Shown here piece after piece: positions 25,180 through 33,666 of a stretch of 38,692 bases of DNA. A model generated the notes under the pieces. The model did not search any database. It had not been told where the DNA came from and saw only the letters and a list, made by a program, of their open reading frames with translations. The position numbers and the translations under genes were made by a program. Each line of letters begins with the position of its first letter. Positions within the stretch are counted from its first letter, which is position 1. The DNA lies in contig CANMPP010000011.1 of NCBI GenBank assembly GCA_947499735.1, forward strand, positions 1-38,692, read 5' to 3'. The stretch is from an uncultured Pelagimonas sp. (lineage in GTDB: Bacteria > Pseudomonadota > Alphaproteobacteria > Rhodobacterales > Rhodobacteraceae).

Positions 25180-26844
25180 ATGCTGGATTATCCATATGAC
25201 TTGGGGTCATATAGTCGCCTAATCACCACATCTTCAGCCGAGGCTCAGATATGGTTTGATCGGGGTTTGAATTGGATTTTTGGTTACCACCATGAAGAAG
25301 CAGCCGTCTGTTTCGAAAATTCCCTGAAGGCCGATCCAAATTGTGCGATGGCCCACTGGGGTTTAGCTTACATCATTGGCCCGAACTACAACAAGCCTTG
25401 GGAGCTTTTCACTCCTGATCAAGTCCAAGAAACGCTTATAAAATCTCGAGCCGCTATCGAAAAGGCAAAGGAGGCTATGAATGGAGCGACAAACGTTGAG
25501 AAGGCGCTGATTGTTGCATTGGAAAGCCGCTATCAGTCGAACGAACCTGTTCCCGATTTATACACATGGTCCGCCGCGTACGCGAATGAAATGCGGAACG
25601 TTTACACTGCGTTTCCTGACGATGCTGATGTCGCAACATTGTTTGCCGAAGCGATGATGAACAGGACCCCGTGGCAAATGTGGAACCCACGTACCGGAGA
25701 GCCGAACCCGGCAGCCGATACGCTTGAATGTCGCCGCGTCCTAGAAGAAGGAATAACCAAAGTTGAGGCCGCAGGCCCTGCCCGTCACCCTGGGCTTTTG
25801 CATCTCTACATTCACCTCATGGAAATGTCTGCTGTCCCCGAAGTCGCCCTGCGCTATGCGGACGAGCTACGCGAAATGGTACCTTCGGCTGGCCACTTGG
25901 CTCATATGGCTACGCATATCGACGTGCTGTGCGGCAACTATCAGGACGTCGTGGTGTGGAATCAAAAAGGAATCATCGCCGACGAGATTTATTGGGAAAA
26001 ATCCGGTGCGATGAATTTCTATTCGATGTACCGCGTCCATAACTACCACTTCAAACTTTACGGTGCGATGTTCCTTGGTCAATTTCGACCCGCGATGGAA
26101 GCAGTTGAAGGAATGATGAAAACAATCCCTGATGAGCTGATCCGTTGCGAAGACCCTCCCATGGCCGATTGGCTAGAAGGGTACATGTCAATCAAAACCC
26201 ATGCATTGATCCGCTTTGGCCGCTGGCAGGATTTGATTGATGATCCTCTGCCAGAACATGCCGATGACTATTCCATGACAACAGCCCTCAACTGGTACGG
26301 CAAAGGTATTGCGCATGCTGCGCTAAAACAGCACGATAAGGCCGACCAAGCGCGCCAAAACTTTGAGACCGCTGCGGCAAAGGTTCCAGAAACACGGCAC
26401 ATCCATGTTGTTGCCTGCATTCAGATTCTCGAAGTTGCGCGTGAAATGCTAAACGGTGAAGTTGAGTATCATCGTGGCAATTACGATGTCGCCTTTGATC
26501 ACCTGCGCAAAGCCGTCGCGTTGGAAGACGCCCTGCCCTATGACGAGCCGTGGCCTTGGATGATGCCAAGCCGCCACCCACTTGGCGCGCTACTGTTAGA
26601 ACAAGGACACTTCGAAGAAGCCGCCGCCGCCTATGAGGCCGATCTTGGTATGAACGATACCTGCATCCGCTCCAACCAGCACCCTAACAACGTCTGGGCG
26701 CTTAAGGGCCTGTACGATTGCTATGTCGCGATGGACAATTCAAAGGGTGCGGCGATGATCAAACCTCAGCTCGATTTCGCCCTAAGCCGTGCGGATCGCG
26801 AAGTTTATTCTTCGTGCTTCTGCAGTACCAAAAACACCGCTTAA
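25180..26844 (+). CDS. TPR-repeat protein with conserved His and Cys motifs
   Basis: 554 residues, no signal peptide, mostly helical with tetratricopeptide-like repeats (AQIWFDRGLNWIFGYHHEEA near residue 23; HPLGALLLEQGHFEEAAAAY near 465). Two His-rich segments stand out: HPGLLHLYIHLME (about 203-215) and AGHLAHMATHIDVLCGNY (about 235-252). The C-terminus has SSCFCS. These features recur in a widespread family of large TPR proteins of unknown role and could bind metal. RBS GAAGAGG. Operator-like palindromes link it to the nitrile hydratase operon just upstream, so a maturation or chaperone role is conceivable but unproven. Confidence 0.75.
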   Translation: MLDYPYDLGSYSRLITTSSAEAQIWFDRGLNWIFGYHHEEAAVCFENSLKADPNCAMAHWGLAYIIGPNYNKPWELFTPDQVQETLIKSRAAIEKAKEAMNGATNVEKALIVALESRYQSNEPVPDLYTWSAAYANEMRNVYTAFPDDADVATLFAEAMMNRTPWQMWNPRTGEPNPAADTLECRRVLEEGITKVEAAGPARHPGLLHLYIHLMEMSAVPEVALRYADELREMVPSAGHLAHMATHIDVLCGNYQDVVVWNQKGIIADEIYWEKSGAMNFYSMYRVHNYHFKLYGAMFLGQFRPAMEAVEGMMKTIPDELIRCEDPPMADWLEGYMSIKTHALIRFGRWQDLIDDPLPEHADDYSMTTALNWYGKGIAHAALKQHDKADQARQNFETAAAKVPETRHIHVVACIQILEVAREMLNGEVEYHRGNYDVAFDHLRKAVALEDALPYDEPWPWMMPSRHPLGALLLEQGHFEEAAAAYEADLGMNDTCIRSNQHPNNVWALKGLYDCYVAMDNSKGAAMIKPQLDFALSRADREVYSSCFCSTKNTA

Positions 26845-26900
26845 ACGTGCGCCCGTTCAAATGGTCGCCGTTTTATACGTACAGCACAGAAGGAACGGTG

Positions 26901-27632
26901 ATGACCACAGCCATTTTAGACGATAAGAGTGATCGCGGCTGGCGCATTACAGCAGGTGCTTGGCTAATGCTCGTGGCCATTACCTGCTCTGCTTATGCTC
27001 CATATCTGAACCACGGCGATTGGACTTTGGCTGGTGTCCTCGCAAATATTTGCGGGATTAACCTAGCTGAAACAGGCTTTACCGGAGGCCTGTTTTTACT
27101 CGCCAGCTGGTTGTTGATGCTTACCGCAATGATGGGGCCCGTGGCGTTTTCAAATCTAAAACACAACCAAAAGTTGTCTTTTTTGGCTGTGCTTGGCTAT
27201 GCAACGATCTGGAGCCTTGTCGGCATTGCCTTACACGGCTTCGGATATGTGTTGCAGTTGGCTGCGAGAAATAGCGACTGGTTGTATTTTAACGGCTGGT
27301 CGATAGGGGCTGTTAGTCTTTTGATTATCGGTTTGTTCCAGTTCTCAAGACTGAAATCTGCGCCGACGCCAATCTGCTCACTTTGCCGTTCGGGAGTGCC
27401 TCAAAACCAATTCACCATGGGGTTACGCCACGGCGTTGGCTGTGCTCGATGTTGCGGTCTGTTGATGTGCATGATGTTTCTGTTCTACCCAGGAAATTTG
27501 TTTTGGATGGCCACGATCACAGTCTTGATAATTCTCGACCGTGGGATGTTTGGTTTGCCTGCGCTGCGTCGAGAGATCGGTGTCGCACTTATGGTTGCGG
27601 CATGCACTTTGTCCTTGATTCAATCTATTTGA
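26901..27632 (+). CDS. DUF2182-family predicted metal-binding membrane protein
   Basis: 243 residues from the ATG at 26901 (AAGGAACG RBS). About six hydrophobic helices. The family signature is LFQFSRLKSAPTPICSLCRS followed by FTMGLRHGVGCARCCGLLMC, with paired cysteines and a His predicted to bind metal; LFWMATITVLIILDR closes the block. It follows the TPR gene by 56 bp on the same strand. A role in metal or copper/cobalt handling is often suggested for DUF2182, but no function is established. Confidence 0.78.
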   Translation: MTTAILDDKSDRGWRITAGAWLMLVAITCSAYAPYLNHGDWTLAGVLANICGINLAETGFTGGLFLLASWLLMLTAMMGPVAFSNLKHNQKLSFLAVLGYATIWSLVGIALHGFGYVLQLAARNSDWLYFNGWSIGAVSLLIIGLFQFSRLKSAPTPICSLCRSGVPQNQFTMGLRHGVGCARCCGLLMCMMFLFYPGNLFWMATITVLIILDRGMFGLPALRREIGVALMVAACTLSLIQSI

Positions 27633-27682
27633 GGGCTGGACGCTTAAAAGAGTGCCTCACATCAACGCACTGGTGTTTCCAT

Positions 27683-28255
27683 TCACACGGTAATGCGCAT
27701 GATCAATAGCTTGACAGCTTCGTCGAAAAAACGAGGGTTTTCTTCAGAACGTGCCGCAAGTTGCGCGCCTTCCAGCAAGGAAAGCGTCGCGACAGCCTCT
27801 AGCGCAGGATCGACAACATTAGAGATCGATCCATCCAACCTGCCTTTATCGAAAATATCAGTAAGCCATGAAATTACCATCGCTCGGAAAAGGCTGATTT
27901 GTTCAAGCACGTCCGACGGGAGGCTATCACGGCTGGCCGAAAAAGAAACACAGAGGCATAGTTGTTTGCCGTTGTCGCTGGCAGCACGATATTGCTTGAT
28001 CAATTCTGACAATTGCGTTCCGCCAGTGCCATAATTTTCGTTAATCGCCGTACAAACGGCTTCGAAATTTTGATGATATCGCTGCATCAGGGCGACCGAC
28101 AAATTTGCCTTAGACGGAAAATGGTAATGAATACTCGCTTTGCGTATGCCGACATCTTCGGCAAGATCAGCATAGCTGAATCCATCAAAACCTAATGTGC
28201 GCGCTGCATTCTCAGCGGAATTTAGCAAAGCAGTTTTTGTATCCGTCGTTGACAT
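27683..28255 (-). CDS. TetR-family transcriptional repressor
   Basis: 190 residues from the ATG at 28255, chosen because AGG lies 8 nt upstream; ATG 28261 or GTG 28264 are possible. The HTH is GFDGFSYADLAEDVGIRKAS then IHYHFPSKANL. The ligand domain has a C100-L-C102 pair (GKQLCLCVSFSASRD) at a place where related regulators sense electrophiles or oxidants. It is the last gene of the cupin-SDR-amine oxidase unit, 13 nt after the oxidase. It is the most likely reader of the repeated CTWCYAVTWGGTAG palindromes of this cluster. Confidence 0.9.
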   Translation of the reverse strand: MSTTDTKTALLNSAENAARTLGFDGFSYADLAEDVGIRKASIHYHFPSKANLSVALMQRYHQNFEAVCTAINENYGTGGTQLSELIKQYRAASDNGKQLCLCVSFSASRDSLPSDVLEQISLFRAMVISWLTDIFDKGRLDGSISNVVDPALEAVATLSLLEGAQLAARSEENPRFFDEAVKLLIMRITV

Positions 28256-28268
28256 TGTCATCACCTAT

Positions 28269-29315
28269 CTACTTTTCCAAGCTACTTAGTACGTTTTCAG
28301 CCGCTTCCAAAGCCCCTTCGAGATACCCCCCGAACTGCGGAGACAATTCACTGCCAGAAAAAAGCAATCGATCTCCCCATAATCCCCTTAATGCTTCGGG
28401 AAGGCCATAGGTTGGGTGGCCATGAACTGGAGCCATATCCGCTTTGGTTGCTGTAAATGGATCAAAAACCCAATCTTTGATCAGCAAGTGCGAAGGTTGT
28501 GCTGCCTTTGGGCCAAACAGTCGCGTCAATTGCGCGATAAGATGCTGACGCAAAGTATCTTCATCTACGCGGATTTGCGGCGGGACGCCAATAAACCCGA
28601 ATAAGGCATATGGCCCCCCCTGTTCAGGCGAGGCATCGTGAATTTCAACCATTGGCCCAAAACGGCTTTGCCCATCGCCAGATAGCCCAGCTTCGCGCCA
28701 AAATGGGGTGTCGTAAATTGCAATCGCCTTAGCCTGGCCAGCCATCCACGTGGGAATGTTTTGCAATACCATCGTGGCACTGTCCGGCAATGCAGGCGTG
28801 AAGCTAAGGTTTGCGGCCACGCGAGGTGGCATACAAAAAATCACGCGATCAACCTGTAAGCATTCGTCGGTTTTTAATGTCACGTCGATGCCGTTGCTCG
28901 TCTTTACCAACGCGGTGACCTCCGCGTCCAAACGCACCCTGTCTACCGGCAATGAATCAGCCAGTGCATCGATCAATGCGCCCAACCCGCCGACAAGGCG
29001 CCAAGATCCTTGCATCGATGAAAATCCGCGCCCACGTTGCACCTGCCCCTGTTCATTTTCATAAACAAGGTCGCCATCGGCGAATTGATCGAATTTTGAC
29101 AAATTCAATCGCTTAATCAAATCAGCGATGCGCGGCTGCCCCGGCCAAAACCAAGTCGGGCCCATATCAAATGCGCCGCCATCACGGTGTTCTGTCTTGA
29201 TCCGGCCCCCCAAGCGCCTGCGGGCCTCGACCAAAAAGTAATCTTGTCCCTTAGCTTGCAATGCATGTGCAACTGCGAGACCTGACAAACCACCCCCGAT
29301 AATCAGCGTCGTCAT
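28269..29315 (-). CDS. Flavin monoamine oxidase family protein
   Basis: 348 residues. The FAD-binding Rossmann motif LIIGGGLSGLAVAHAL is at the N-terminus, followed by VEARRRLGGRI and GPTWFWPGQPRI; the C-terminal FAD motif is LLFSGSELSPQFGGYLEGAL. It oxidises amines or related compounds with oxygen, giving hydrogen peroxide; substrate not predictable. Shorter than typical 450-residue monoamine oxidases, but both ends of the domain are present. It lies 3 nt after the SDR gene and 13 nt before tetR. Confidence 0.87.
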   Translation of the reverse strand: MTTLIIGGGLSGLAVAHALQAKGQDYFLVEARRRLGGRIKTEHRDGGAFDMGPTWFWPGQPRIADLIKRLNLSKFDQFADGDLVYENEQGQVQRGRGFSSMQGSWRLVGGLGALIDALADSLPVDRVRLDAEVTALVKTSNGIDVTLKTDECLQVDRVIFCMPPRVAANLSFTPALPDSATMVLQNIPTWMAGQAKAIAIYDTPFWREAGLSGDGQSRFGPMVEIHDASPEQGGPYALFGFIGVPPQIRVDEDTLRQHLIAQLTRLFGPKAAQPSHLLIKDWVFDPFTATKADMAPVHGHPTYGLPEALRGLWGDRLLFSGSELSPQFGGYLEGALEAAENVLSSLEK

Positions 29316-29318
29316 GGT

Positions 29319-29996
29319 TTAAAATCCTTCCGACATAGGCCGCAGGTCTAATTCGTGCGTCCATGTGGATTGTGGCTGATGGGCCAACTGCCAATAGGCT
29401 TCGGCAATGTGATCGGGTTTCATCATCTTGACGGGATCGATGCTATGCAGGTCTCGTGAGCGATCCGTGTCAATGATGCCATCCAAAATGGCATGGCAAA
29501 CGTGAACGCCTTGGGGCTGATATTCGCGCGCCAATGATTGGGTTAAACCCCTAAGAGCAAATTTCGCACTGGCGAAAGCCGCGAATTTAGCCCCACCGCG
29601 CAAGGATGCAGTTGCGCCTGAAACAATGAACGCACCACCGCCAGCATTTGCCATCGGTTCCAATGTTGATTGCCCGAGCAAAAACGCAGATTGCACCATG
29701 GATGTCCATGTTCGTGTGAACTCAGCCAGGTTGGTGTCGCCGAAAGGCGCGATAACCAGTTCCGCCGTATTGTGGACCACCATTTTCGGGGCACCATGGG
29801 TGTTGATGATGTCCGACAATTTAGTGGGCACGGCCTCTGGGTCAGCGAGGTCAAACTTGTGGAAGGCTCCAACGTGTTGAGATGGCCTTGTGCGGCCAAT
29901 CCCCACGACGTCGAACCCACCCCTTTCAAAACGCGCACAGAGGGACTGGCCAAGGCCAGCCCCCGCACCTGCGATGATTACATAAGGTTTTTGCAT
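29319..29996 (-). CDS. SDR-family protein lacking the catalytic tyrosine
   Basis: 225 residues from the ATG at 29996, 5 nt after the cupin stop. The NAD(P) motif is IIAGAGAGLGQSLCARF; the catalytic Ser lies in FIVSGATASLRGG. The YxxxK position reads F-A-S-A-K (AAFASAKFALRGL), so the proton-donating Tyr is Phe while the Lys is kept. This variant is shared by a recognisable SDR subgroup and implies altered chemistry or a non-redox role. In operon with cupin, amine oxidase and TetR genes. Confidence 0.85.
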   Translation of the reverse strand: MQKPYVIIAGAGAGLGQSLCARFERGGFDVVGIGRTRPSQHVGAFHKFDLADPEAVPTKLSDIINTHGAPKMVVHNTAELVIAPFGDTNLAEFTRTWTSMVQSAFLLGQSTLEPMANAGGGAFIVSGATASLRGGAKFAAFASAKFALRGLTQSLAREYQPQGVHVCHAILDGIIDTDRSRDLHSIDPVKMMKPDHIAEAYWQLAHQPQSTWTHELDLRPMSEGF

Positions 29997-30001
29997 AGCA
30001 A

Positions 30002-30670
30002 TTACACCGCTGGTGGTTGCGCATGGACCAGATGACCGGTCTTGATCCAGACCTTTGCGCCATCCTCGCCAGCTGTCGCTTTCAACTGTTGGCCCTCTGG
30101 CAGGCGCAACCATGCACCCTTGCCAAGCGTATCACCGCCCTCAGTGACAGAACCGCTGATCACCAGCATTTCAATTCCGCCTGCTTCGCCTTTTGTGAGA
30201 ACAGCATTCGCATCCAAATGGTGATATGTTACAACCTCACGGTCATCGCGGTGCAATTCAGCAGTTGCTACACCATTCGTTGGCGCTGCAAGCTCGTCCG
30301 CCATGTTTTTGCGAAACTGCGTGCGGTCATCCATATCAAATTGCCACAACTTAACGAAAATCGTACATCCAATATCGGACCCTGGGGTGTGGGAGGTTGT
30401 CGGCGGGTTGCGCACATAGGTGCCTTCAGGAAAATCGCCATGCTCATCTTGGAACACGCCATCCAGCACAATAAATTCTTCGCCGCCTGTGTGTGTATGC
30501 GCCGAAAATTTGCTTTCCGGTGCGTAGCGCACGATTGTGGTGGCGCGCGCCACTTCCCCGCCGATGCGGTCGAGCATGCGGCGATCCACGCCGGGCATCG
30601 GCGATGCGAGCCAATCCAATTGATCAGAGTGGACAACAACGCGCTCTTTGAAATCAGCATTCAATTCCAT
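30002..30670 (-). CDS. ChrR-like double-cupin protein
   Basis: 222 residues with two cupin modules. The first has the metal motif H58-T-H60-T-G-G-E-E ([20 protein letters not shown]); the second covers about residues 135-215 ([24 protein letters not shown]). It resembles the cupin part of ChrR anti-sigma factors and related metal-dependent cupins, without the N-terminal zinc anti-sigma domain. Well-placed AGAGGA RBS. A TetR-type operator lies 59 bp upstream. First gene of the unit leading into SDR, amine oxidase and tetR. Confidence 0.82.
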   Translation of the reverse strand: MELNADFKERVVVHSDQLDWLASPMPGVDRRMLDRIGGEVARATTIVRYAPESKFSAHTHTGGEEFIVLDGVFQDEHGDFPEGTYVRNPPTTSHTPGSDIGCTIFVKLWQFDMDDRTQFRKNMADELAAPTNGVATAELHRDDREVVTYHHLDANAVLTKGEAGGIEMLVISGSVTEGGDTLGKGAWLRLPEGQQLKATAGEDGAKVWIKTGHLVHAQPPAV

Positions 30671-30728
30671 TATTTCTTATCCTCTTGCTCCAAGGCGGCA
30701 TATTCCGCGTATCACTTTCTCCGTAAAC

Positions 30729-30742
30729 CTACCAGTAGGTAG
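30729..30742. promoter_or_regulatory. TetR-type operator before the cupin-SDR-amine oxidase-tetR unit
   Basis: CTACCAGTAGGTAG, arms CTACC/GGTAG around a 4-bp centre, within a longer ACCTACC...GGTAGAGGTAG context. One of five matching sites in 30.7-37.7 kb. It implies autoregulation, since tetR is the last gene of this unit. Confidence 0.65.
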
Positions 30743-30758
30743 AGGTAGAGTCAAACAT

Positions 30759-31703
30759 TTAAGTTGAGGTGCCACTGATGGATGGATTACGGTCTGAATA
30801 AGATCCAAATGTGTACTGAAGAGCCAGCGCACCCGGCGCGCGCACAACGGTTTCGATGCGAATGCGCAATCCATGACCCATTAGCGGTAATTGACCATTG
30901 TTGAGATCCTCAACCAACTCAGCGGTTCCCTTAATATTCAATAGTGTTCCGGTTTCAAAATCAACAAACTGTAGACCAACACGTCCGTCTGTTAGGATAT
31001 TGCCAAAGGTGTTGTAAAAGCTATTCCCTTTGTAGTCAGGGAATTGAAACGTATTATCATCCAGAATACTGACGAAACCAGGGCTCCCTCCGCGGTGATT
31101 GATGTCTACGCCAGCGCGCGGGTCATCCCCCAATTGTGCGGCACGAAATGCGATCAATAAGGTATCCGCCTGAGCAATTTGATCTTTGGCGGCATCGCTC
31201 AGCATGGCGGTTACGATCGGCGATTCCGGCTGAGTGGGGCGAGCGGCTACTTTATTTCGGATCTGAATGTACTTTGGGCAATTTCCATAGCTTTGATCAA
31301 CATGCATAGACAGCGTGCCCTCATCAGCTCCGTCAATGGTAGCGTTCAGGCGGTTGCGTCGCTGGGTCTCGAACTCGATCCCGACAACGCTCGTCTTTGC
31401 GCCAACAGCAAGATTTAGATCCGCAGGCTCCCCCGGCAAAGGTTGAGATCTGATTGCCAAGGTTTTATCGTTCGGGGATGCCATGAAACCCTTGGGCCCC
31501 GTTCGCATAATCGCCCAAGGATGACCCGCCGCATCAACAGCCCCAATATGGACGCTCTCCAAGTGCGCAAAAAAATCGCGATGCTGTTCCGGCATATGAT
31601 CGCGGATCATACGCAGGCCCAGTTGGTGTTGCCGCTCCGCGATATCCAGCTTTTCGGGCAAGCTGCGTTCACCTTGGTGAAAAACGCTAATTGGATCTGA
31701 CAT
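30759..31703 (-). CDS. Pyridoxamine 5'-phosphate oxidase-family flavoprotein
   Basis: 314 residues of the FMN-binding split-barrel (PPOX) superfamily. HIGAVDAAGHPWAIMRTGPKG (about 52-72) is the first strand pair of the barrel; a second barrel-like portion contains GSPGFVSILDDNTFQFPDYK and GNILTDGRVGLQFVDFETG, where the TDGRVGL turn is typical of the phosphate-binding region. Such two-barrel proteins are sometimes fused to ferredoxin reductases; no reductase domain is present here. Divergent from the GST gene at 31844 with a shared operator-like site. Confidence 0.8.
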   Translation of the reverse strand: MSDPISVFHQGERSLPEKLDIAERQHQLGLRMIRDHMPEQHRDFFAHLESVHIGAVDAAGHPWAIMRTGPKGFMASPNDKTLAIRSQPLPGEPADLNLAVGAKTSVVGIEFETQRRNRLNATIDGADEGTLSMHVDQSYGNCPKYIQIRNKVAARPTQPESPIVTAMLSDAAKDQIAQADTLLIAFRAAQLGDDPRAGVDINHRGGSPGFVSILDDNTFQFPDYKGNSFYNTFGNILTDGRVGLQFVDFETGTLLNIKGTAELVEDLNNGQLPLMGHGLRIRIETVVRAPGALALQYTFGSYSDRNPSISGTST

Positions 31704-31739
31704 CGGGATGTCTTCTTTTCCTATGTACTTTAAAACTAC

Positions 31740-31753
31740 CTTCTATTAGGTAG
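31740..31753. promoter_or_regulatory. TetR-type operator between divergent PPOX and GST genes
   Basis: CTTCTATTAGGTAG matches the five-site consensus; it overlaps a perfect ACTACCT-TCTATT-AGGTAGT repeat (31735-31754). It could control both the minus-strand PPOX gene and the plus-strand GST-flavoprotein pair. Confidence 0.6.
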
Positions 31754-31843
31754 TTATCTAACCTATTGTCAATATCACTACGGAAACCACCCCTAAATCG
31801 CGCAAAAAGTAGGTATGGGGATTAAAATTGGAGAACCTATCTT

Positions 31844-32494
31844 ATGAAATTTTACGACAGCATCGGCTTGCCAAACCCCGACCGTGTTAGAATTGCACTG
31901 GCAGAAAAAGGCGTATTGGACCGTGTGGAGATTGTTCAGGTCAACCTGTGGGAAGGCGAACATCGGACGGCGGCGTTCAGGGCCAAAAACCCAAGCGTGA
32001 CAGTCCCCTTATTAGAACTCGACAATGGCACAGCCATTTCGGAAACCACCGCGATTACAGAATATATTGATCACGCGTTTGAGGGTATTTCTTTGACAGG
32101 CGTAGGTCCACAAGAACGCGCTGTCGTGCATATGATGCAGCGCCGTGGAGAGCAGAAAATCGTAGATGCCATCGGTGCTTATTTCCACCATGCAACACCG
32201 GGATTCGGGCCGGAAATCGAATTGGATCAAAATCCTGCCTGGGGGCAAGCACATCATCAAAAGACCTTGGATGGCATGGCCTATTTCGACGCAGTCCTGC
32301 GCGAAACCCCGTTTATTGCGGGCGAGAATTTTTCCATGGCGGATATCACCGTTTTCACGGGTTTGAATTTTTCTGAAACCTATCCGCAGGTTATGATACC
32401 AAGCAATTTGACTGCACTTACCGAGTGGCGCAGCAAAATTGCAGCGCGGCCAAGTTGTGCGTTTGTGCCCGACACCCTGAAAGGGCGCCCATGA
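31844..32494 (+). CDS. Glutathione S-transferase family protein
   Basis: 216 residues. Thioredoxin-like N-domain (FYDSIGLPNPDRVRIALAEKG; NPSVTVPLLELDNGTAISET with the glutathione-binding E-T) and helical C-domain (FIAGENFSMADITVFTGLNF). GGAGA RBS. The stop overlaps the next gene's ATG (ATGA at 32491-32494), so the two are co-translated. Second of three GSTs in the window. Confidence 0.9.
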   Translation: MKFYDSIGLPNPDRVRIALAEKGVLDRVEIVQVNLWEGEHRTAAFRAKNPSVTVPLLELDNGTAISETTAITEYIDHAFEGISLTGVGPQERAVVHMMQRRGEQKIVDAIGAYFHHATPGFGPEIELDQNPAWGQAHHQKTLDGMAYFDAVLRETPFIAGENFSMADITVFTGLNFSETYPQVMIPSNLTALTEWRSKIAARPSCAFVPDTLKGRP

Positions 32495-33129
32495 CCTCAC
32501 CAATCAGAGAAGAATACCTAATCAAAGACATCCCCGAGTTCCGCGAACGATACGGGGACACGGGCCCACTTGTCTACGACAAGGTTGCCCCTTTCCTGAG
32601 TGAGCCAATGCAGGATTTTGTGCGGCTGTCGCCTTTCTGCGTTGTCTCATCACAGGATGTAGACGGAAATGCAGATACGACACCTCGCGGTGATCCGGCA
32701 GGTTTTGTGGAAATAGTCTCGCCCAAACATTTGCTGATACCAGATCGGCCGGGCAACCAGCGGTTTGATACCTTCCGGAACCTGCTGACAAATCCGTCGG
32801 TGTCGGTGATGTTCATGATACCTGGCGTTTTTGACACATTGCGGGTGAACGGTAAGGGCTACGCTACGCGTGATCCAGAACTGTTGAAACGCTGCGCGAT
32901 TAAAGACCGCATTCCGCCCGTGGGGCTGTTGATTGAGGTGGAAGAAGCCTACGGACATTGCTCCAAAGCGATCCGTAGGTCAGCGCTATGGGACCCATCC
33001 TCACAAATTGATCGAAAACAAGCCCCGAGCTTGGGTGACCTTATGTCTGCTCACCAAAATTATGACCAAAAAAAGCTGGATGAAATGGAAGGTAAAATCA
33101 GCCGCGACATTCACAAGAACATGTACTGA
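32491..33129 (+). CDS. PPOX-type FMN-dependent flavoprotein (MSMEG_1061-like)
   Basis: 212 residues from the ATG overlapping the GST stop. FVRLSPFCVVSSQDVDGNADTTP-like barrel start (about 45-67), RGDPAGFVEIVSPKHLLIPD, then GNQRFDTFRNLLTNPSVSVMF, the FMN-phosphate loop. C-terminal CSKAIRRSALWDPSSQID is typical of the MSMEG_1061 flavoprotein subfamily, whose reactions are mostly unknown. A second PPOX-fold gene lies divergently at 30759. Confidence 0.85.
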   Translation: MTSPIREEYLIKDIPEFRERYGDTGPLVYDKVAPFLSEPMQDFVRLSPFCVVSSQDVDGNADTTPRGDPAGFVEIVSPKHLLIPDRPGNQRFDTFRNLLTNPSVSVMFMIPGVFDTLRVNGKGYATRDPELLKRCAIKDRIPPVGLLIEVEEAYGHCSKAIRRSALWDPSSQIDRKQAPSLGDLMSAHQNYDQKKLDEMEGKISRDIHKNMY

Positions 33130-33202
33130 GCTGACCAGCCTGACCCTAGAAAGATAACATTTAGGTGATGTGGTTTTAAATTGTTGCATGCGCGCTATCA
33201 AC

Positions 33203-33216
33203 CTTCTAGTTGGTAG
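33203..33216. promoter_or_regulatory. TetR-type operator before the VOC gene
   Basis: CTTCTAGTTGGTAG, 28 bp before the ATG of the VOC protein, matches the cluster consensus. Confidence 0.6.
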
Positions 33217-33244
33217 GTATGTAATCTAACAAAAAGGAAACGAC

Positions 33245-33607
33245 ATGATTGGCTATTCTACAATTGGCGTGAAAGACATGGAAAAAGCAAAGAAGTTCTA
33301 CACAGAGCTTTTTGATGCTGAAATCCAAGTTGACATCGGTCGCCTGGCGATGATTGGCAAAACAATTGAAGCACCGATGATCGCCGTCTGCGAACCCTTC
33401 GATGGCAACGCGCCAAGCTGCGGCAACGGGTCTATGGTTGCTTTTGCAGCGGCCACCAAAGACGAAGTGAATGATCTGTACAACAAAGCGATCTCTCTGG
33501 GCGCGACATCCGAAGGTGAACCTGGCCAGCGCATTGATGACGTTTTCTACGGAGCATATGCCCGTGATCCGGACGGTAACAAAATGGCGTTCTACGTCTT
33601 CGGATAG
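33245..33607 (+). CDS. VOC-family (glyoxalase-like) protein
   Basis: 120 residues, one complete vicinal-oxygen-chelate domain: IGYSTIGVKDMEKAKKFYTE at the N-terminus and YGAYARDPDGNKMAFYVF at the C-terminus. Metal ligands of true glyoxalase I are not all obvious, so the function may be conjugation, isomerisation or binding of an electrophile. AAAAAGGAAA RBS. It forms its own short transcription unit between a TetR-type operator and a strong terminator. Confidence 0.88.
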   Translation: MIGYSTIGVKDMEKAKKFYTELFDAEIQVDIGRLAMIGKTIEAPMIAVCEPFDGNAPSCGNGSMVAFAAATKDEVNDLYNKAISLGATSEGEPGQRIDDVFYGAYARDPDGNKMAFYVFG

Positions 33608-33633
33608 GGGCTGTTGCCATAAACCGAAAAATC

Positions 33634-33666
33634 GGCCCGCCTTATTCGATTAAGGCGGGCCTTTTT
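33634..33666. terminator. Strong bidirectional intrinsic terminator
   Basis: GGCCCGCCTTA and TAAGGCGGGCC form a perfect 11-bp stem around TTCGAT, followed by TTTTT on the plus strand and preceded by AAAAA (giving T's on the minus strand). It lies between the convergent VOC and nitronate monooxygenase genes; the plus-strand T-run touches the last base of the latter's stop. Confidence 0.92.
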
